Source: Epiperipatus broadwayi (taxonomy: Eukaryota > Onychophora > Udeonychophora > Euonychophora > Peripatidae). Taken from it: a stretch of DNA of 64,000 bases. Each line of letters opens with the position of its first letter. Position 1 is the first letter of the stretch. Position numbers and translations under genes: made by a program. The notes beneath the pieces are model-generated. The model was not told where the DNA came from. It ran no database searches and saw only the letters and a list, made by a program, of their open reading frames with translations. Positions 46,615 to 58,329 of this stretch are shown here, in pieces. The stretch is from NCBI GenBank assembly GCA_028023455.1, contig JAQFVV010000180.1:558001-622000 (forward strand), given 5' to 3'.

Positions 46615-46830
46615 ATTCCGATGTATTAATCATATTTTATTTTGTTCTTGGGGTAAATCAATCATGTTTGCTTTAAACGTAGTATAACATGCAGTTTCTA
46701 CTGGCATATGACGTTCTTGGTCCCGATGCATTTTCTGGGCCAAGAAATGCTCTCCGGTGCTGGTTTCGTTGGTTTAGTTCAAAAACATTGTTTTCGTATC
46801 TGTGAATGGAAACAGTGTTGTGGTGAATTC
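46615..46830 (+). repeat. Direct duplication, copy 2
   Basis: Shares GCTTTAAACGTAGTAT, CTGGCATATGACGTTCTTGG, CGATGCATTTTCTGGGCCAA and GAAATGCT with 45,900-46,105, about 720 bp downstream. It is either an unnamed interspersed repeat or an old tandem duplication. Confidence 0.6.
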
Positions 46831-48157
46831 TCTGCTGAAAGAAATTTGTTCTCTCTCTTTCTAATTCTCTATTAGAAGATCTGTCTGTCTGCCAGAGCAT
46901 TGAATTTTAGTCTTTCTGGTACACGCCTGAGATAAGTCTATGTGTTATAAACTTTCATTTCATAATTTATATTTCTCTTAAATAAAATTTTAAAATTTGT
47001 TTAAACTTAATTTGGCTGACATTTGTCTTAGTGCTTTTATTTCTCAATTGTCTAAACAATATTTAAGATCTCTTGTTTCTCCCTGAATCTAGTCAGCACA
47101 AAACATCATCCTCATCCATTTTGATCACAGTAAATAAATTTTCCACATACATAGTTATTTGGTTATGCCCTCTGTGATCAGGATAGATTGAGTGTCCGTT
47201 AACAATATGTATGACATTTTTAATCTGATTTTTTCATCTAATACTTAAAAACTCTAGTCCCTTTTTTCATTCTTGAATTCTTACTCTTTTTATAAGGAAA
47301 TTTTTCTGTTTAAGCAAACCATTATTAGTCCTGTTCTCTTTCATATTACAAGCATTTGACAGAAGAGAATCGTCCAACAGTAGTTTCATTTTTGCACAAA
47401 TTGACTAAAAATTGTGATGTTTTTCTGTTCTAATTTTATGTCTTGTATCATTGAAATATTTATAGAAATTATAATTGTGATTATTCTTATATATGCACCT
47501 GTACATTTTAATTTTCAGTCAGGTCAAGCTTGTTTCACATATTTCTTCAAATGTCATGCAACACTGTTTGGTATTGTGGATATGGCATAAATTTACATTT
47601 GAAGTATTTTTTTTAATAAAAGCTCTTATTCACAACAATCTTTTTTTTGATAAGTAAACAAATGATTATTAATCATTATTTATGAGGTGAGAAATTATTA
47701 CATTTCATTTACATACTACATTCTTTATATAGTTTCATGATAATATCTATCTTTTAAATGTTTACTTTTTTCTACTCACATTTATATAAATATCAAAATG
47801 TCTGCTAAGTAGGACAGATCTCTAGTAAATGTTTTTTTAATATCAAAATGAATACTAATGTTTATCTTTTTTCCAATATTTCTTAATAGTAGTTTGTCCT
47901 CTTTCTTATTTAAATTTGTCCTGATTCTCAGAATTATCACTATTTAAAACTCTCAACATTGCTTCAGCTGCACATGAAACTATTGTGTTGGATTTCATTT
48001 TTATATTAAACTATTTGAAAAAGAATTTACTAGATTCTCATTATTAATCTTCTAGAAATTCAGTGTTTGTCACTTTTCATACAAATGTAGTAGAAATAAT
48101 AGAGCAGTTTAAAATTTTATCTTTTGGCAACAAAGCTTTTTTTTTATTTCTTTGTAG

Positions 48158-48249
48158 ATCTGCCGGGAGCAATTTGTCAAGCTTCATAATCAGCCACTAT
48201 TAGATAATCTTTCACAGCAACTGATTAACAAGTTTGGTTTCACTGACAG
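48158..48249 (+). CDS. POLRMT: Mitochondrial RNA polymerase, exon (ICREQFV)
   Basis: A 92-nt exon (acceptor TTTCTTTGTAG, donor GTATTT) encoding ICREQFVKLHNQPLLDNLSQ followed by QLINKFGFTD. It matches human ICREQFV...PILQDL. It starts on a codon boundary and ends in phase 2, so at least one more exon must follow with the family's terminal FDL...YFFS region. I did not recognise that exon in the remaining 15.7 kb. Confidence 0.95.
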
Positions 48250-49982
48250 GTATTTATTATTTATGAGTATGATTAATTTTTTAAATGATTTTATTATAAA
48301 TTGATGTTCTTAATTATGGGGTCATGTGATTATTTTTTCTCATTTTTTTTTCATTGTGAATATATTATGGAATAAACTTAATTTTATGTCAAGCTTTTTA
48401 TTTTTAATGTCTTAAAACATTTATTGTCAGGAATTGTGCCAGCATTTGGACATCAAAATTTAAAACTGCATTAATTATACATTTTTAATGAGCACTACCT
48501 TCTAGAATCTCTTCATTGCTCAAAATTTTCAAAAAATGGCAGCATTGGAATAGAATATGTAGAATTTTGTCTGAAAAGCATTGTGTAATGTTGGGAATTA
48601 TATGACATTTTTTTTATTGGATTGAGATGAACAGTTAGAAAACAGTTATATGATGATGGGTTAAATGTAAGCATCCTTTGAAAAGCACCACCACTAAATC
48701 TTCCACATGGCTAGTTTTATATGCGATTCAACCATTGTAATTAAATCCCTACTAATTCTCAGCTTAGGATGCCAAAGTGCTTTGATACTGCTAGTATAGA
48801 TAATCAGTCAATCATATATATATATGTGTGTGTGTGTGTAGGATGTATGAATGCAAAGTGGAAATCAAAGAATTAGTTTAATGATATGTTGTTAATAATG
48901 ATAATATTTGTTCAATTACTCGCATAATAAATTTAAAAATATATTAATATATTACAACATAAACAAAATTATGGCTATATATAGGACAAAATAAATTGAC
49001 AGTCATCAATCCAGACTGCAAATACATTATTTAATATTTATAATAGTTTCTAACAAATTATTATGTTATATTGTTTTAATGCATTTTTTGGATGACAGTA
49101 GTGATTAACATATGATAGATAGAAAAGAAAATTGAAAAAAAAATATGGATATAATAAAATGTAATAATGTGATGTTTAAACTTCAAAATGGTATTAAAAT
49201 ATATTTTATAATCCTTTAAAGAAATATATATCATTATACATATATAATATGTGTACATGTTTTTTTATAGCAATCTTATAACTGCTATTGAATTACAATA
49301 TCATTTCCTCTTTATAATTTCTTGAATATGTATTGTATGGTTGATTTCTAAATGAACTTTATGGCTCAGTTAGCTTAAAATGGTATAGTTTTTCTTTTGA
49401 TTTTTACTTTTAATTCAGTAACATGCTTTTCAGAAATCAATTTCACAACCAAACATCTTTATAGATATACAAAGCTACTACAGATGTTTTTTATGCCATA
49501 ATCATCTTTAGTTTTACAGATTATATAATATTATTTTTACATTCTTAAAGGTTTTATGCTTTTTCTATTTTAATTCATATTTGTTAAGTCTTTTGGCACT
49601 GCTGATGTTTTTTTTCTTGTTAATGGGCTTTCTCAGCTCTGTAAATCCCTAATATCAATAGTCCCTATGCTATAATCAATAATGGAATGGGCTAGTAGAA
49701 GTGAATACAATAAGTAGAATGGAAACCTGTTTTTATATACATCTTTGTTCTTTATTGTAGTAAATTCTATCGTAATCACTTGTTTTATCAATAACTTAAT
49801 CCTTTAATCTTATTAAGTTGTTATTTTATAAATAAATGTTTTCCTCTTCTCTTAATGAATATTATAACTTTTGTAAAATTTTATGTAGAATTTTTTTAAT
49901 ACTTTAAACAATTAATGAGCATTATATTAACTTTAGCCAATTTAATGCAATAATTTAATACTTTTCATTATAAGTAAAGTGT
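48250..49982 (+). other. POLRMT: AT-rich intronic sequence
   Basis: Probably the next POLRMT intron. A short (AT)n(GT)n microsatellite lies at about 48,812-48,840. Nothing else supported. Confidence 0.55.
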
Positions 49983-50159
49983 CTTTGAATTATTGTTTTC
50001 CTGAAGGTTTGTGATGATGGTGTTTTAGTTGCATTTTTATATTGGACTATTTTCATCGTTTAATATGCATATTGAATGTCTTTAGAAAAAAATTAACTTT
50101 ATTTAAATATTCCAAATACATTCAACTGTTAGTAATAGCACATCAGACAGGTTAGTATA

Positions 50160-50215
50160 CGCACAACATTTTGAGAGGTATTATTCTCCCCTCTTCTTCA
50201 GGTGTTGCTGGCATG
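50160..50215 (-). ncRNA. Hammerhead-like motif, PLE left unit
   Basis: Minus strand: CAC, then CTGAAGA (complement of 50,195-50,201), stem II AGAGG/CCTCT, then CAAAATGTTGTG (GAAACGTTGTG inferred). The CAC/GTG pairing fits stem I, and a palindromic ACGT fits a minimal stem III. G12 lost. Confidence 0.45.
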
Positions 50216-50227
50216 ACCAGTGACAGC

Positions 50228-50312
50228 ACTAGCATGGAATTCGAACCTGGGTCCTTAGATTCTTGATTATTGAATTTTAAGGTAATGCTCTAACCAACTG
50301 AATTATTCTGCC
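50228..50312 (-). other. tRNA-like segment in PLE 3' region, left unit
   Basis: Minus strand: an A-box-like TTCAGTTGGTTAGAGCAT just after GGCAGAATAA, and a B-box GGTTCGAATTCC (complement of 50,237-50,248). The anticodon arm does not fold properly, so it is tRNA-derived rather than a tRNA gene. It could act as an internal Pol III promoter. Confidence 0.65.
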
Positions 50313-50392
50313 AAAGGCAACAGTCAATAGAAATTTCATATACTTATCTATGAAGTTCCTCCTGATTTCTCCACTTTTTCCTAAGAGCAAAG

Positions 50393-51140
50393 TTGATTAG
50401 TGGTTTTTATACATTATGTATAGTCACACTTGGTTGGCTTATGGATTTTTTCCATTGTCACATGAGCAACTTTTTTAAATTTTCTTCTTTGTATCTTTTC
50501 TTCTCTATCCAATATTTTTGTGTTTTCCCAATTGAACATATGTTCATTGGTACATACATGGTCTGCTACCTTAGAAACATCTCTTTTTTCTCTTCTAATA
50601 ATCAGTTTAGGTTCTTGCAAGTGCTTTTCAATGGGACGATTAGTCTCACTAACACCACATTCACATGGTGTTTCATAGATGCAGTTTTTTATTTTCAGCA
50701 TTTTAAGTTTAGGCTTTGTAGATGTTAGAGTTCCTCAGTGTGATATGGCTCTGGAAAGCTGTTCTGATGTTATACTGATTGCAGATTTTCCTTAATTTGT
50801 CTTCTATTTTTGGGGTATGGATACACTACAGTATCAATAATTGTCTTTTCTCTTGATGTTTTTTTTTTGTTGTCTATTTAATGTTTTCTTAATAACAGCT
50901 GATGAATAACCATTTTTCGTAAGAGTTTGTTCTATATAGATCTTTTCTTTTTCCAAATCGCTGGTTTCTGAACAAACTTTTTTTGCTCTGTTCCAAAGTC
51001 ATAGTATAACTCCATGTTTTGGGTTTCTGGTATGATTGGATGTATAGGTTAGGTATTTTCCTGTTTGTGTAGGTTTTCGGTAAACTGTAGTTTTGATTTT
51101 GCCAATTTTTGTTCTTGTTCTGATTCTATTGTGAATTTAA
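50393..51140 (-). pseudogene. PLE C-terminal RT/GIY-YIG coding relic, left unit
   Basis: Minus strand from 51,130: KTTVYRKPTQTGKYL near 51,080 and TSNHTRNPK near 51,030 (the PLE thumb/linker), KKVCSETSDLEKEK near 50,965 and NGYSSAVIKKTLN near 50,905. Then comes the GIY-YIG domain: CIYETPCECG near 50,685, ETNRPIEKHLQE near 50,640, VADHVCTNEH near 50,565 and WENTKILDREEKIQRRK near 50,520. The tract 50,701-50,414 is open for 95 codons. Frame breaks elsewhere. A different PLE lineage from 38,761-40,119. Confidence 0.85.
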
Positions 51141-51149
51141 TTGAAGGGG

Positions 51150-51340
51150 ATATGGTGAGACTAGTTGTCCCATTGAAAAGTGCTTGCAAGAACATAAACT
51201 GATGATTAGAAGAGAAAAAACAGATGTGTCTAATGTAGCAGACCATGTACCATTGAACATATGTTCAATTGGAAAAATACAAAAATATTGGATAGAGAAG
51301 AAAAGGTACAAAGAAGAAAATTTAAAGAAGCTGCTCACAT
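51150..51340 (+). pseudogene. PLE GIY-YIG coding relic, right unit
   Basis: Plus-strand counterpart of the left unit's GIY-YIG region: LMIRREKTDVSNVADHV near 51,200-51,250, then a frame change and an IEKKRYKEENLKK-like end. It begins near the inversion junction, so only the last part of the coding region was copied. Confidence 0.78.
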
Positions 51341-51455
51341 GTGACTATACATAATGTATGGAAAACACTAATCAACTTTGCTCTTAAGAAAAAGTGGAGA
51401 AATCAGGAGGAATCTCATAAATAAGTATATGAAATTTCTACTCAGTGTTGCCTTT

Positions 51456-51545
51456 GGCAGGATGGCTCAGTTGATTAGAGCATTACCTTAAAATTCAATA
51501 ATCAAGAATCCAAGTATCTAGGTTCAAATGTCATGCTAGTACTAT
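51456..51545 (+). other. tRNA-like segment in PLE 3' region, right unit
   Basis: GGCAGGATGGCTCAGTTGAT followed by TAGAGCAT (A box) and GGTTCAAATG (B box, 51,521-51,530). Inverted counterpart of 50,228-50,312 and slightly better at the acceptor/D-arm. Confidence 0.65.
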
Positions 51546-51559
51546 CACTGGTCAGGCCA

Positions 51560-51615
51560 ACAACACCTGAAGAAGAGGAGAGAATAATACCTGTCAAAAC
51601 ATTGTGCATATACAA
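51560..51615 (+). ncRNA. Hammerhead-like motif, PLE right unit
   Basis: CAC then CTGAAGA (51,567-51,573), an AGAGG-type stem II with one changed partner, then TCAAAACATTGTG. Same architecture as the left unit, so the arrangement predates the inversion. Confidence 0.45.
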
Positions 51616-51919
51616 ACCTGTTTGATGTGCTATTACTAACAGTTGAATGGATTTGGAATAGTTAAATAAAGTTAAATTTTTCTAAAGATATTCAATACGC
51701 ATATTAGATGATGGAAATAGTCCAATATAAAAATACAACTTTGAATTATAGATTCTTCTGAATTAATATAAGAACTATATTTAGTTTTTTAACAAAGTAT
51801 TTGCTAAGTATTTAATAATTTATATTTTGGTACTTTATTTTGATATTTTGGAATAATTTCTTTTCTTTTTTTTTAATGTTTTTTTCCTCTAGTAATTGAA
51901 AATTAATTTAATTATTTAT

Positions 51920-52896
51920 TATGGTTCAACTACCAGCAAATAATAGACTTATCCAAAGTCATTCTTGTCTTGATTCCATTCAGCATTCATTGCTACGACC
52001 AATGGTTTATATGTATTGATAAAATATAGCTAATGGCAGAAATAAACCAATAAGTGAAAAGTCTCAGTGAATTTGATTGTTCCTATTGAGAATGGATATT
52101 TGGCAATAAATCAGCAGTCCATTTGGAGATAAAATCAGACAACAGCTAGAAAACTGTCAGAACTAAGTAGCAGTACATATTGTTCTCAATATTGTTAAAA
52201 TAGTGAGACAAATTCACATTCAACTGGAAGCTGCTAGACATTAAATCTGACATGAGGCGAGTTGTCACAATACAGTTGGAAGTTTCACAGTATTTACTCA
52301 TGAGGCAAGCTTCTATGTTATGACTGGAAGCGTTAGATACATCTAGAGATTCTTAAATCCCTTGTTTCAATAGTTGCATATTAATTAGATGCTATACCTA
52401 GCCAATATATTAGCCTCAATAGTATAGCATATGTAGCACATAAATTATATATATAAATACTTATTGTATAAAATGAAAAAATTATACCCTTTTCATAAAA
52501 TATGTAATACTACAAAACTTGTATTGTTCAATTTAATCTGAAAAAGTAAACATAATACCAATATAAAACTTAAGGGCATGGTGCGAGTCTTTGGCAGGTT
52601 GCTGCCAGAATCATAATGTTAAATCGAAGTGTGCCATTACAAATATGTATATATAGCGGCTTTTTTTAATATATTGATCTTTGCCACTATATATAAATAT
52701 TTTTAACATTGCAGTTTGATTTAGCTCTATGATTCTGGCAGCACCTGCCCAAATCTAGCTCAGTGCTTTTTCTTATTGTTTTAGATTCACTTGAATAGTA
52801 GAAGTTTATAGTAATACCTATTGTATATAAATTTAATAAATATTTAATTGTATTTGTACGAGTATGTGTTTATTCCAAAGTTATATAAACACAACA
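51920..52896 (+). mobile_element. Solo LTR, interrupted by a nested insertion
   Basis: Aligns throughout with the LTR at 61,304-61,896: TTGAACTGGAA-type block, GACATTAAATCTGACATGAG, GAGGCGAGTT, AATAGTATAGCA, and the TGTATTTGTACGAG...CACAACA end. No internal coding region is adjacent, so it is a solo LTR or decayed end. A 348-bp insertion splits it. Confidence 0.7.
52471..52818. mobile_element. 348-bp foldback-containing insertion in the solo LTR
   Basis: Flanked by TATTGTATA at 52,462-52,470 and 52,819-52,827, a 9-bp target duplication. It contains inverted arms of about 90 bp (52,571-52,661 and 52,684-52,780) sharing GCTGCCAGAATCATA and ending at a TATATATAG(C/T)GGC centre. No ORF. Class undetermined: foldback MITE or head-to-head SINE pair. 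Confidence 0.72.
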
Positions 52897-55800
52897 GATT
52901 TTACCTTCATGAGCCCAAAAGATATTGTATTCACAAAATTTCTTTTCCCCACAGATGGGAAAACATTTCAAAAAGGCTAAAATTGGCTCAGTAGAGTGTT
53001 TATGTAGGCTATCCACAAAATTGGCCAATCTACATGGATTAAGTGCTTTTTTGTTTGCAAATTAATCAAATTGAAATGCCTGAATTAAAAACATTGATAT
53101 TTATAATGATTTGGCAAACATAAAATTTTACATGCTCAAGCTTACAACTGAGCTTTATTTAGACAAAGCATTATATCTATGTTAGAGTTTTTCTGTCTAA
53201 AACTAACAATAATGGAGAGATGTCACTTCAATCTCTGTAAAAAAGGGAGGGAGAGAAAATGAGGGATTTTATCACTAAACTCAAGAAGATTGCATTTAAC
53301 TATGTGTTTGGGGTTTCTTAAAGAGATTGCTAAGAGACTGTTACATTTGTGGAGTGCTGATCACAAGCCCGGGTTCAAATTATTAATGGATCCAAGTACT
53401 ATCTTTAAGTCCATGGTGTCACAAGCAACTTTGGTTGAATCTACATGATTCAGACTAGCACCAGCATTATTAAAGCTGTGGATTGACAGGATCTAATAAT
53501 GACAATAATGTGAGAATTTATTATGGAAGTGACAAATCAAAACATACCCACGCCAATGTTCACATTGGAATATAATGTGTAGAATATTTTAAGCTTGTTG
53601 AGTCATGAAGAAGCTGCTTGTTTTAAAAAGAAAAAACAAGTTGTGCAAAAAAGGATGGAAGAGTTCATTTTAAAGATCTGCAAATTAAAATTAAATAAAA
53701 TGTCAGAGCTGCTGTATGTGAATGTACATGTTGTCCAGGGTACAAAAATGCTTCATGAAAGGGAGCATCAAATTATTGCAATAATTAATAAAATTTATAT
53801 ATAAATGAAAATGTTTAGATTTTCACAAATTGCTACTGTGTTTGAAACATGTTCTTATTGCAAATATTTTTTATTTAGATATAAATTAATTACTTTTTTA
53901 CTTAGTCTTTTGACAATTATTTGAAATATACTAAATATTATATAGTCCATTATCGTAATCGAACAGACTGGCATCATGATAATTAATAAAATTTATATGT
54001 CAATGAAAATGTTTAAATTTCCAAAACACTTTTATTTAAACAATTTAATTTATATAAAAAAAATGACACATTACTATTTATAATTTATGCCAATAAGCAT
54101 CACATGACCACCATCTCTTATGCTTGCTTATAACTATTATTAAAACATTTATAATTTATTTAAAAATAAATTTATTTAAAAAATATTGCCTCATAATAAT
54201 TACAATAATTCTACAAGATATTCAAGAGCAATCATAATTATATGTATTGGTCATATTTTACAAGTTCTTTTATTGTGTGTTTAACATAGCATAGTGTTAG
54301 AATGTCAGATGCAGATAATATGAAATCCGGAGACCGGTTCCAGTGCAGTCTCAAATTTTTTTTTTAATATCAATATTATTTTTTTTACATGTTTTACTAA
54401 TTTGCCTTTCCTTGCATTTGGCCTGTCATGGACTTTATTACGTAGCTGAAAACTCTCAATTGATCCATACCATAATCCAAATACATGCCAGTTCAAATCC
54501 ATTGAAAACAGTATTAGTAAAAAACAATTTTTAAGAAAGATATTGCATGATAATTGCTATATTGGGGAAATGCCTATAAAATGATTTATCCTTCTTAGTA
54601 GAACAAACCAATTGTTTGATTATTTTTTTTAGTTATTGTCATAATCTATCATTAAACAAAAGAAAGTGCAAGGTGTGATAATGGCTTTTAAAAAGTTTAT
54701 CGAATAAATGATGTAAGTATGAAAATTTTTTCCTTTAAGTAAATATCAAGTAAATCCTTAATTCCTAGATATCGAACTATGTAGCATGACAAAGTTATTA
54801 TAATGAAATAACAAGTATACAAAAAATTAAATCATGAAGTTGTGTAAGTATTCTTTTATTGAACAATATTTAAGAAGCTAATCTTGTTAATAGAAAATGA
54901 AATTTATGCTTGAGAGATTTTTAATGAAACAAAGTAACAAACAAGACTTATTTTTAACTAACTAATTAACATATTGATTAGACTCAATTTAGTTAAAGCT
55001 AAATCATTAATACATGGGAAATTTCTCAAATTATATTGTGGCCACCAAAATCATGAAAAATTAATATGTAAATAAAAAGGTAGAAGTGTAAATAATTATA
55101 ATTTTTTTAATATTCTACAGCTTCTATGTCTTTTGTTAAACAAAATTGTATAGAATTTATTTTGTTTTAATTTATTTTATTTCATGGGCAGACCTGAGGA
55201 AAAGTGGGGCCTGTTGCAATGTTTTCATGAAGGGTGGGGAAATATTTTTTGCACGATGAAAAAAGGCAATACATATTTAAAAAAAATATTTTTCTACTTG
55301 CAAATATAGATATATTAAAATTGACAAATTCATTCTTACAAAGTATTGTAATAATATGGAAGAAAGGGATAACATGGGGAAGTGTCAAAACATCACCATC
55401 CTTATTGAATAATCAAAAACAATGAGCAAATTATAAATGAATAAATATAAAAAAGAAGCATAAGAGAATCAGGATTTACTAAAAATAAAGTGATACTATT
55501 ATTAATAATAAGTTATATAACCAACATTAAACAAGAACAATCAACAGTCTTCCCTTGTAACTGGATCTAAAAGAGATACATTATAAAATAAGCTAATTAT
55601 CTTTTAGCCACCACCAAATTTAGGACATAATATAAAACAATCATCTAAATGCACATATTTAAATGCTAAAGTATTTATCAAAAACTACTGGATTCTGATA
55701 TATGCTGATCATTAACAATGCTCAAACTGTAAGGTACCATGAGTGTATAGGTCAATTACAAACTAATATCTTAACTGTGTAACACAAACATATACTCCTA

Positions 55801-58329
55801 TATCTATATAAAGAATAAGTGTTATTGCTCTAGAGCTAATGCAAAATCACAAGAACTCTAACTAAGACAACAAAATAAAATATAAATGTATATGCTGAAT
55901 CTACTTTAAATAGTATTATTGTGATAGTTTACAAATATGTGATAATGAAATCAAATCACACTCACTGCCAATCCATAGAACAGATAATTGGAGGAATAAA
56001 GACATTAGCATTATTATTTTTTTTAAAACAATTATTTAATGAAATTAACTAATAGATTAATAAATTCAGAAAAGATGTGACAATTCCAAATCTAATATAT
56101 TCTACAAATTGATGGTCCAAATATATTGGCTTTTAAGATATTTTTAAGTAAATTTAAAGATCTTATTAAAATACGCAATTTTGATTTTTTTTGTTAGTGT
56201 AATTTTTTTTTTAAAAAAAAAACGTGCAATAAGAGTTGATTTTTTTTTGGTTCAAATTATTTATCCGTAGTTTAATAAAAGTTGAAATTGGAAAGAATAA
56301 AAGAAAGGCATGCAGATTACTAATCCAGATAAACAAAAAGAATTCCAAAAGTACAAAGATTACGATCAAGAACACCTTTAGGATATTGATTAAAGATGGC
56401 AGAAATAATTTACTAAAAAAAGAACTTTGTACCAGAAAAAGAAAATAAATGGATAAGATTATAAACCTAAGCGTCATGATAATAATAACATGCACAGAAG
56501 TTTCAAAACTGGATCGAGATATAAAAAGAAGAGAACAACTTTGATCTAGGTCTTTCTTTTATTTTCTGGTTATGTGTTCTTAGAATTGGAAGTTTCCGTA
56601 AGAGTGACCTGTTGCAGTGAAATGCATCTGCACAGGAACACTACTCACTTGCTGAATGGAGTCATCATGCAAGAATAGAAATGAAGCCTTGGGAACACTG
56701 TCTTTTGCAATGATGGGGTCATCACAACCAAGATTCTTGCTTCAGCTGTAGAACAGATCAGACATGTGAAGATGCTGGAGAGATCAATTAAATGTCAAGT
56801 AACATGGCACCCCAAAGGAAGACAAGTAAATTATAAGAAGTGATACAAGCTTACTGGTAAGTTAAGATTATTTACTCCCAATTTGTGACTTTAATTATTG
56901 GCCAATTAACATTAACCATGAATGATCATACCATAGTGACTAATTTTCAATGTTTAAAGGAACTAGTTAGAAGAATTTAAATGAAACAAGAACTTTTCAT
57001 CTGATTAATAATATTTGGATTAGTGTATGATTTTCTTTTCCAATTTTTTCTTTATTAATTCTTGCATAAATATTTTAAATAGATTTTAATAAAATATTTA
57101 AGCACTCTCTTTGTGCGTTCTTGATTTGAATATTGGATGTGATGGATGTTAGTTAATTAATATTTAATTAAAGAAATTACCTTTGCCATTCTATTTAATA
57201 GTTATTGACTAAGTTCCGGGAATAATATTCTCTAAAAAAATAAATATAGTTACTGGAAATCATAACCCCGATCTTTTAGTATTTGCATCAAAATTATGGG
57301 ATATGAGGAAATTAGGAGTCTATTAACTATTGCACCCTCTTATAAATTAAAACTAACTTCGTCGACAATTCCAGTCATAATAATTAGTAGGCTAGTTAAT
57401 CTGGAAATATAACTATGTTTTTGGAAATATGAACAAGATATTTCTCCATAATTTTATTAACTTTCACTTGATAGTGTGTAAAAGAAGACCTACCAGAAGC
57501 TACTAAAACGTGAAAAATGTTACAGTAGATATAATTTTATATAGCAAAACCTGTTGATGATTATTACTACATTAACATTTTTTGAATTTTTCCCATTTTT
57601 AGAAAAATTAAATCTGGAAAACAACATTTCGTAATAAGAGATAGGAAAATCTTTACTTAATTAAAACACTCTCCTTTTCCTTATGAAAATGGAAAGATCT
57701 TATGCAATTACATTTTGGAGGGAAAATAGATAAAGAAAAAAACATGTTTTAATAAAAAAAACTTAAAAAATATTCATGATTACTTTTACTAAAAATTATT
57801 ACTCATATTAAAAGTTATTTGTAAGTGCAGATATACTTTCTGCAAATACCTTTTGTTATCATGATCTCATTGTCTTGAATCATTTTGAATTTATAATTTT
57901 AAGTTTCTTTCCAGACAAGCTTTTCCTTCTGGTTTTTCAAAATGTTTATATTAATCAATCAGAAATTTTTTCATTAGCTTTTTTCTTCTCCAGCTTCAAA
58001 TTTCTGTTATGATGATGTAGGATAAATAAACAGTTGAATTTACCTATTTTACAATATATTAATTTTGAGCTTAGTAAAAATTGAATTTATTTTTTCAATA
58101 TAATAATTTTTGGTCGCGATGACAGACTCAGAAAGTAAAGCTTGTTGTAGATTTCTTCTAGTGGTATTTTTCATTTTCTTTTAGTGAATAGGTTATATAA
58201 TGAGGTTTGGTGATGCTCAGCTTCTGGATGAAGCTTGGCACATGGGTTTTTTAAATCCATTTTAAGAATCATTTTTTCACACTAACAGTGAGATTAGTCT
58301 TATTTCAGACTAAAAACTTAATTTCGCAC
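52897..58329. other. AT-rich sequence without a supported gene
   Basis: No gene recognised. A short direct repeat (TAATTAATAAAATTTATAT) lies near 53,783 and 53,980. A GC-richer block at about 56,570-56,840 has no long ORF. Possible tRNA-derived B-box near 53,372 (GGGTTCAAATT). Most ORFs here are short and without domains. Confidence 0.5.

Larger units (their letters stand above)
38564..48157 (+). other. POLRMT: POLRMT intron of 9.6 kb
   Basis: Inferred intron between phase-compatible exons. It contains the PLE at 38.7-40.3 kb, an inverted repeat at 41.3-41.5 kb and a duplication at 45.9/46.6 kb. The stretches 40,300-41,266, 41,481-44,900 and 46,831-48,157 are AT-rich with no supported feature. 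Confidence 0.85.
49994..51738. mobile_element. Head-to-head inverted PLE pair with 11-bp target duplication
   Basis: Left unit (minus, 51,145 down to 49,994) and right unit (plus, about 51,150-51,738) are inverted copies of the same PLE 3' region, 5' ends meeting near 51,145. CTTTGAATTAT flanks the whole structure (49,983-49,993 and 51,739-51,749), so it was inserted as one unit. Each unit reads, 5' to 3': PLE coding remnant, GIY-YIG region, tRNA-like segment, hammerhead-like box, AT-rich end. The left unit is longer at both ends. Confidence 0.83.

Noticed and set aside
50414-50701. The 50,393-50,728 plus-strand ORF (111 codons)
   Set aside because: It is the antisense shadow of the PLE GIY-YIG domain, which reads correctly on the minus strand.
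52571-52780. Resemblance of the foldback arm to mollusc (cephalopod) tRNA-derived SINEs
   Set aside because: Only a short AGAATCAT/AGAGC-like match with gaps; too weak to assign a family or the host group.
53300-53400. Possible tRNA or tRNA-derived SINE (GGGTTCAAATT B-box)
   Set aside because: No convincing A-box spacing or cloverleaf; single-box matches are common by chance.
53595-53804. 69-codon ORF, Lys-rich start
   Set aside because: No recognised domain, no splice context with POLRMT, no neighbouring coding signal.
56205-56500. Overlapping ORFs on both strands near 56.2-56.5 kb
   Set aside because: Low-complexity A/T-rich translation, no motif, mirrored on both strands as expected by chance.
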